8,257 nucleotides of DNA from Anaerolineae bacterium (GTDB lineage: Bacteria > Chloroflexota > Anaerolineae > J102). Position 1 is the first letter of the stretch; each line of letters opens with the position of its first letter. A model generated the notes under the pieces. That model was not told the origin of the DNA. It ran no database searches and worked only from the letters and a program-made list of their open reading frames with translations. The stretch spans positions 1 to 8,257 of the forward strand of contig JALSPL010000447.1 of assembly GCA_026985975.1 (NCBI GenBank), read 5' to 3'. The position numbers and the translations under genes are program-made. Below, piece by piece: positions 7,571 to 8,257 of this stretch.

Positions 7571-7906
7571 GTGTCCGTCTCCGAACTTTCCCATACCATC
7601 TCTCTCATCTGGAAAGAAGTTCTGCAAGTTGATGAGGTGGGGCTTCATGATCATTTTTATGATCTTGGAGGCAATCCCCGCCTGTTGGATCAAATGCGCC
7701 GATCGCTTCAGTCTTCCCTCCGCATCGAGGTGACCCTGGTGGATTTGTGTCGGTATCCCACCGTCATGTCGCTTTCCCAGCATTATGCCGGGGTGGGGAG
7801 CGTTGTTTCTCCCATTTCGCAAAGTTATGAGCGGGCCCAGCGTCAACGGCAGCTCATGGCCCTGCGTTACCCCGTGCGAATTCGCTTCGCCTCAGCTCAA
7901 ACCTGA
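7571..7906 (+). CDS. Carrier-protein-like (PP-binding fold) small protein lacking the phosphopantetheine serine
   Basis: A 111-residue protein resembling one NRPS/PKS-type carrier domain. IWKEVLQVDEVGLHDHFYDLGG (13-34) is the usual helix 1 and loop leading to the attachment site, and VDLCRYPTVMSLSQHY (57-72) matches the family's end pattern (L-x-x-x-P-T-V-x-x-L). The attachment motif is normally LGG-H/N/D-S-L; here it reads LGGNPRLL. Pro36 (codon CCC, 7676-7678) occupies the serine position, so a 4'-phosphopantetheine arm could not be attached there. Ser45, Ser48 and Ser49 are too far along to substitute. The tail SYERAQRQRQLMALR (92-106) resembles the basic tails after terminal carrier domains of large synthases. 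It has its own SD and a strong terminator, and no synthase, ligase or phosphopantetheinyl transferase gene is near. It may be a scaffold or regulatory carrier relative, a decayed remnant, or a normal carrier with one sequencing or mutational change (TCC to CCC). Confidence 0.8.
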   Translation: MSVSELSHTISLIWKEVLQVDEVGLHDHFYDLGGNPRLLDQMRRSLQSSLRIEVTLVDLCRYPTVMSLSQHYAGVGSVVSPISQSYERAQRQRQLMALRYPVRIRFASAQT

Positions 7907-7917
7907 CCCCTCGTCCG

Positions 7918-7945
7918 AAAAAAAACGCCTTCACCGGTGTGGCGT
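7918..7945 (-). terminator. Candidate leftward intrinsic terminator
   Basis: On the minus strand ACGCC (read from 7941-7945) and GGCGT (read from 7925-7929) form a 5-bp stem, with a CACCGGTG palindrome in the loop. It is followed at once by eight U (A-tract 7918-7925 on the plus strand; one A is shared with the stem). The stem is short, so strength is uncertain. It would protect the carrier-like gene and tilS from leftward transcription, yet no minus-strand gene is visible to its right within the window. Confidence 0.5.
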
Positions 7946-7961
7946 GCAAGTTTCTTACTAG

Positions 7962-7991
7962 CGGCAATCTCGAAAGAGGTTGCCGTTTTTT
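7962..7991 (+). terminator. Rho-independent terminator of the carrier-like gene
   Basis: A 10-bp stem (7962-7971 with 7976-7985; one T-G wobble at 7968/7979) closes a GAAA tetraloop and is followed by six T (7986-7991). It starts 55 nt after the stop codon at 7906. GAAA is a very stable loop and the layout is textbook, so termination should be efficient. It supports the idea that the carrier-like reading frame is a transcribed gene. Confidence 0.92.
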
Positions 7992-7992
7992 A

Positions 7993-8003
7993 TTGGAATG
8001 CTG
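7993..8003 (+). repeat. Direct repeat, left copy
   Basis: TTGGAATGCTG, identical to 8151-8161. The two 11-bp copies are 158 bp apart (start to start) and bracket the long palindrome at 8048-8124. Such bracketing could be a target-site duplication or part of the repeat itself. Confidence 0.7.
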
Positions 8004-8047
8004 GCGTCTGACGAAAATCATATTGGCCGCTTGACAGCATATTTGAG

Positions 8048-8124
8048 CCACAGATTATACGGATTCCCACGGATTTTTCCTTTGATCTGCCTGATTTTTC
8101 CGTGAAAATCTGTGTAATCCGTGG
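8048..8124. repeat. Long imperfect palindrome, dispersed-repeat type
   Basis: Arms of 26 nt (8048-8073 and 8099-8124) are inverted copies matching at 21 of 26 positions, with a 25-nt T-rich centre. All five differences are transitions, and two still pair as G-U in RNA. The left arm itself contains three related hexamers with 9-10 nt period: CAGATT 8051-8056, CGGATT 8060-8065 and CGGATT 8070-8075. Segments built on such CCACAGATT / AATCCGTGG blocks are, from memory, a recurring intergenic repeat in several environmental phyla. They are often mis-annotated as short proteins with stretches such as DYTDFHG and NLWLK, both found here in the reverse reading frames. No transposase is present, so it would be a non-autonomous or purely structural element. 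Confidence 0.75.
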
Positions 8125-8133
8125 CAAAAATGG

Positions 8134-8151
8134 AAAACGCCGGTGTCCAGT
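8134..8151 (-). repeat. Repeat segment shared with 606-623
   Basis: Read on the minus strand this is ACTGGACACCGGCGTTTT, 17 of 18 identical to 606-623 on the plus strand. It lies between the palindrome and the right direct-repeat copy, sharing one base with the latter, so it is probably an integral part of the repeat unit. Confidence 0.55.
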
Positions 8152-8161
8152 TGGAATGCTG
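8151..8161 (+). repeat. Direct repeat, right copy
   Basis: TTGGAATGCTG, identical to 7993-8003. It overlaps the shared segment at 8134-8151 by one base, so the repeat edge is not sharply defined by a simple target duplication. Confidence 0.7.
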
Positions 8162-8257
8162 AAAAAGAGTGTTCTCACGCAAAGCGCACAGACCGAGCCT
8201 CCGCCCTGGGCTACCGGTGCGAAGGCCCTTCGGGCCTGGCAAAGGGGGCCTTGAGGC
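8162..8257. other. Right-end non-coding segment with a second repeat-like motif and a hairpin
   Basis: No credible gene is seen. The segment TCTCACGCAAAGCGCACAG (8173-8191) resembles another widely scattered intergenic repeat built on ACGCAAAGNCGC units (recognised from memory, not searched). GGCCC (8223-8227), TTC and GGGCC (8231-8235) make a compact 5-bp hairpin without a U-tract. The window ends inside this stretch, so the true edge and next gene are unknown. Confidence 0.35.

Noticed and set aside
7413..7733. 106-codon plus-strand frame overlapping the carrier-like gene in another frame
   Set aside because: No SD, no recognisable pattern, and it overlaps the well-supported GTG 7571 gene.
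7262..7846. 194-codon minus-strand frame across the carrier-like gene
   Set aside because: It is antisense to a recognisable carrier domain with its own SD and terminator, and its translation shows no family pattern.
8031..8060. Consensus TTGACA followed 18 nt later by TTATAC, a possible rightward promoter entering the palindrome
   Set aside because: The -10 match is poor and no gene follows, so a perfect -35 hexamer alone is not enough.
7990..8242. Two short minus-strand frames (62 and 74 codons) at the right end
   Set aside because: They are translations of the repeat (DYTDFHG, NLWLK stretches), a familiar false-gene signature; no SD or conserved fold.
8160..8257. Possible tRNA or rRNA end suggested by the GC-rich hairpins
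   Set aside because: No cloverleaf, no T-loop consensus and no recognisable rRNA segment.

Overview
The window is GC-rich, single-organism bacterial DNA with five protein-coding genes. Two run rightward (tilS and a small carrier-protein-like gene). Three run leftward: an S41 C-terminal processing protease, a very large secreted heparinase II/III-type protein, and a histidine phosphatase cut by the left edge. No CRISPR array, rRNA, tRNA, transposase or phage gene is visible. Gene style suggests an environmental member of Chloroflexota, perhaps Anaerolineae/Caldilineae: very large secreted multidomain carbohydrate-active protein, leaderless-looking promoters beside strong Shine-Dalgarno (SD) starts, and GC-rich codon use. 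This is an inference from style only; no marker gene proves it.

Layout from left to right. Positions 1-483 (minus) hold the N-terminal 161 residues of a histidine phosphatase. Positions 484-674 are a spacer with a short fragment of a repeat seen again at the right end. Positions 675-4304 (minus) encode a 1209-residue exported protein: signal peptide, DNRLRE/CBM96-like domain, PKD domain, heparinase II/III toroid and beta-sandwich, and a terminal Fn3-like domain. Its gene has an AGGAGG site and a TATACT box. Positions 4464-5699 (minus) encode a membrane-anchored S41/CTP protease with PDZ domain and a Ser-Lys-Gln catalytic set. A 72-bp divergent promoter region (5700-5771) separates it from tilS (5772-7241, plus), which makes lysidine in tRNA-Ile. 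A spacer follows, then a 111-residue GTG-start gene (7571-7906, plus) resembling an NRPS/PKS carrier domain but with proline where the phosphopantetheine serine should be. A clear GAAA-loop terminator follows it. From about 7993 to the end there is no credible gene. That stretch holds a long imperfect palindrome bracketed by an 11-bp direct repeat, and then a second repeat-like segment.

The genes do not form one obvious pathway. tilS is housekeeping; the protease and the heparinase-like protein both act outside the cytoplasmic membrane and share a strand, but a 159-bp gap with its own promoter candidate suggests they can be expressed separately. The most unusual items are the carrier-like protein without its attachment serine, the back-to-back leaderless promoters between the protease gene and tilS, and the composite repeat region on the right.
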